64,000 nt of DNA from positions 131,581,853-131,645,852 of the forward strand of contig NC_031769.1 in assembly GCF_001522545.3 (NCBI RefSeq). The letters are read 5' to 3'. How positions within the stretch are numbered: position 1 is the stretch's first letter; each line of letters opens with the position of its first letter. This DNA is from Parus major. Taxonomy: Eukaryota; Chordata; Aves; Passeriformes; Paridae. Below are positions 62,542-64,000 of the stretch, in pieces. The translations under genes and the position numbers were made by a program. The notes beneath the pieces are model-generated. The model saw only the letters and a list, made by a program, of their open reading frames with translations. It did not search any database and had not been told where the DNA came from.

Positions 62542-63429
62542 TTTGTGATAAGAGTTTTAACAAAATGGAGAAAAACAATGGTTTGCACTGTCAGAAACTG
62601 TGGTAAATTTTTAAGTAAACTTTTGGGGAATGTGAGTGCCATTTCAAGTACTGAAACTACAGAACTACAAAAAAGAAAGGAAGGAGAGGTAACAGTGCAG
62701 AAGAGGGTAGGGAGCTTGGCCGTGTGGCTCACTGAAGACAGTATGAACAGGAGGGAATGAAGAAGAGGGGAAAGAAGGTATATAGAGAAAGCTCTGAATA
62801 TCATGCAGACACTGATGACTCCACCAGTAAGCAAGCCTTGTGTTTTACCAACTTGCTTGCAGGTAATGGAAACCTGCAAGTTTACATTACTATGTACATT
62901 TCTATTTTCTTTGAAATAATTGACAGATAAAAGATGAAGTCACCTTTAGACAAATCTGGGAAGTGTCTGGTTAGGCAAAAATAAAAAGTAATTACTTGCT
63001 CACCTGGTAATCTAAATTTTTGTCTTGTGATAGTACAGAACCATGTAACTGTATAGATGCACTTGAATATCAAATCATATACAATGCACTACATAACTAT
63101 TTATAGCCTAATCTGGTCTCTCTTGCCATAAGAGCTACTAAATGAAGAATGTCAGCTCTTTGTACATTGCTCAAGTATGTCTCAGCACTAGAGAGAATCT
63201 GTATTTTGTGTCTGGTCTAGATCTGATTTAATTACCACATTGTCTTTGTTATTTGGTACTTTCAAGCTGAATTTTCCCTGTTACATCCAGTTGGTTTCCC
63301 AGTGACTGATTAGATACTCCAGTCAGGGACAAATGTGAAATATAAGTGTCTCAAAGAGTACTCAAAGTCTTTAGGCCCACTGACCATGAGTAGAGTGTTC
63401 TGACAAGCTCTTGAGTGAGGAGCTGTAAT

Positions 63430-63710
63430 TCGGTGCTGTTAGAAGAGCGGCAGGAGCCAGGGAACCTGCATGGCTGTGGCTGGCAGCCCGTCTCCCTCGG
63501 CTGCTCCCTGGGACAGGCCTGTGCTCAGGGCTGGCCTCTTTAAAGAGCTGAGTCACACAAGCATTGCTGGTTGTGGTGAGCAGGCCTGTGCCCACATGCC
63601 AGGCCCTGGAAGAGGTGTGTGCATGGTTCTGTGTCTACAGTGGCACAACGTGATGGCCTGTTGGGTTGGTGAGGGTGAGGTCACACCATGAAGTGTGACC
63701 GTGGTCACAC
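63430..63710. other. GC-rich block with GGTCACAC motifs
   Basis: This block is clearly more GC-rich than its surroundings and lies just 5' of a forward CR1 end, so it may be a diverged upstream part of the same insertion. It contains GAGGTCACAC (63677-63686) and a hairpin of GTGTGACC and GGTCACAC (63693-63710). No coding match was recognised. Confidence 0.4.
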
Positions 63711-63930
63711 ATTGAATGTCTTCAGATCCTTCACAATGAGAATGGTGAGACACTGGAACGGGCTGCCCAAAGAAGCTGTGGGTGCCTCATCCCTGGAAAT
63801 GTTTAAGGCAAGGTTAGACGGGGCTCTGAGCAGCCCAAGTGGAGGGTGTCCCTGCCCCCTCTGCAGGAGGGTTGTAGGTAGATGGTGTTTAACATCCCTT
63901 CCAAACCATTCTGTTTACATCCGTTGGTAC
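63711..63930 (+). mobile_element. CR1 LINE 3' fragment, forward
   Basis: Characteristic CR1 3' sequence occurs in order: TGGTGAGACACTGGAACGGG, CATCCCTGGAAATGTTTAAG, GGTTAGACGGGGCTCTGAGC, AGTGGAGGGTGTCCCTGCCC and CATCCCTTCCAAACCATTCT. The terminal octamer repeats are lost. The 93-codon open frame across it is remnant CR1 and not a gene. Confidence 0.9.
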
Positions 63931-64000
63931 ATCCTACAGAAAATGATGGATACCAGCATTATACATTAGTACCAGAGGATTAAAACTTGCAGTAAGGGTG

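Larger units (their letters stand above)
1..64000 (+). other. RIMS2: RIMS2 gene body, internal segment (partial at both ends)
   Basis: The window lies within a single large gene. Exons C, D and F encode peptides that match the vertebrate RIM2 linker between C2A and C2B, and they are collinear and phase-compatible on the + strand. RIM2 is a presynaptic active-zone scaffold. It links Rab3 vesicles, Munc13, RIM-binding proteins and voltage-gated calcium channels, and also acts in neuroendocrine secretion. RIMS2 rather than RIMS1 is indicated by YMSVQSERPRGN in exon D (RIMS1 has a variant of this) and by VFTSKMQSRQM and AKMVAIVGLSRKSRS in exon F. None of the folded domains is in the window. The gene extends beyond both ends, because the sequence upstream of exon A and downstream of exon F is intronic. 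Gene identity is from remembered family sequence; exon limits are read from splice sites and phase. Confidence 0.93.
61503..64000 (+). other. RIMS2: 5' part of the intron after exon F
   Basis: This is intronic sequence with T10C6 at 61515-61530, paired hairpins at 62497-62541, overlapping open frames on both strands at 62.3-62.9 kb, a GC-rich block at 63.43-63.70 kb and a forward CR1 end at 63.71-63.93 kb. The next RIMS2 exon (start of C2B) is not reached. Confidence 0.6.

Noticed and set aside
63688..63969. 93-codon open frame at the right edge
   Set aside because: Runs through the forward CR1 3' end; repeat-derived.

Overview
This window looks like avian (or at least sauropsid) nuclear DNA. 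It is AT-rich by eye. The only interspersed repeats I recognise are five CR1 LINE fragments, and I see no mammalian SINEs. It lies inside one large, intron-dominated gene read on the + strand. Peptides in three exons identify this gene as RIMS2, which encodes the RIM2 active-zone scaffold. The relevant motifs are a YRSGRDPHRG / SSDSDVSDVSAVSRTSS / YMSVQSERPRG stretch, a MKMNKYKQVAGSD stretch, and a VFTSKMQSRQM ... KNMTKSTSISGEM ... AKMVAIVGLSRKSRS stretch. Only the disordered, heavily alternatively spliced linker between the C2A and C2B domains is present. The zinc-finger, PDZ, C2A and C2B exons lie outside the window, as do the promoter and the 3' UTR.

Layout: I find seven exons or candidate exons. 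A (156-245), X (8731-8763, a 33-nt microexon candidate), B (18995-19030, a 36-nt microexon), C (24048-24148), D (42661-42833), E (43784-44023, a 240-nt acidic cassette) and F (61261-61502). All junction phases fit: A, X and B are phase 1-1, C is 1-0, D is 0-2, E is 2-2 and F is 2-1. X, B and E can therefore each be skipped without breaking the frame. C has a possible tandem acceptor 6 nt apart. It also has two in-frame donors 45 nt apart, and the outer one is a GC rather than GT donor. E is preceded by two TGCATG (Rbfox-type) motifs.

The rest is intron: CR1 pieces at about 14.45-14.96, 31.38-31.73, 36.48-37.04, 55.47-56.49 and 63.71-63.93 kb; a GAGCA minisatellite grown inside one CR1; (GATA)n, (CTTT)n and (TTA)n microsatellites; a 54-T run just upstream of microexon B; and several hairpins and short duplications. 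I found no tRNA, rRNA, CRISPR, CpG-island promoter or second protein-coding gene. The most interesting content is the dense set of in-frame splicing choices in the RIM2 linker, especially the strongly acidic cassette E and the pair of microexons X and B. I have no expression or alignment evidence for these.
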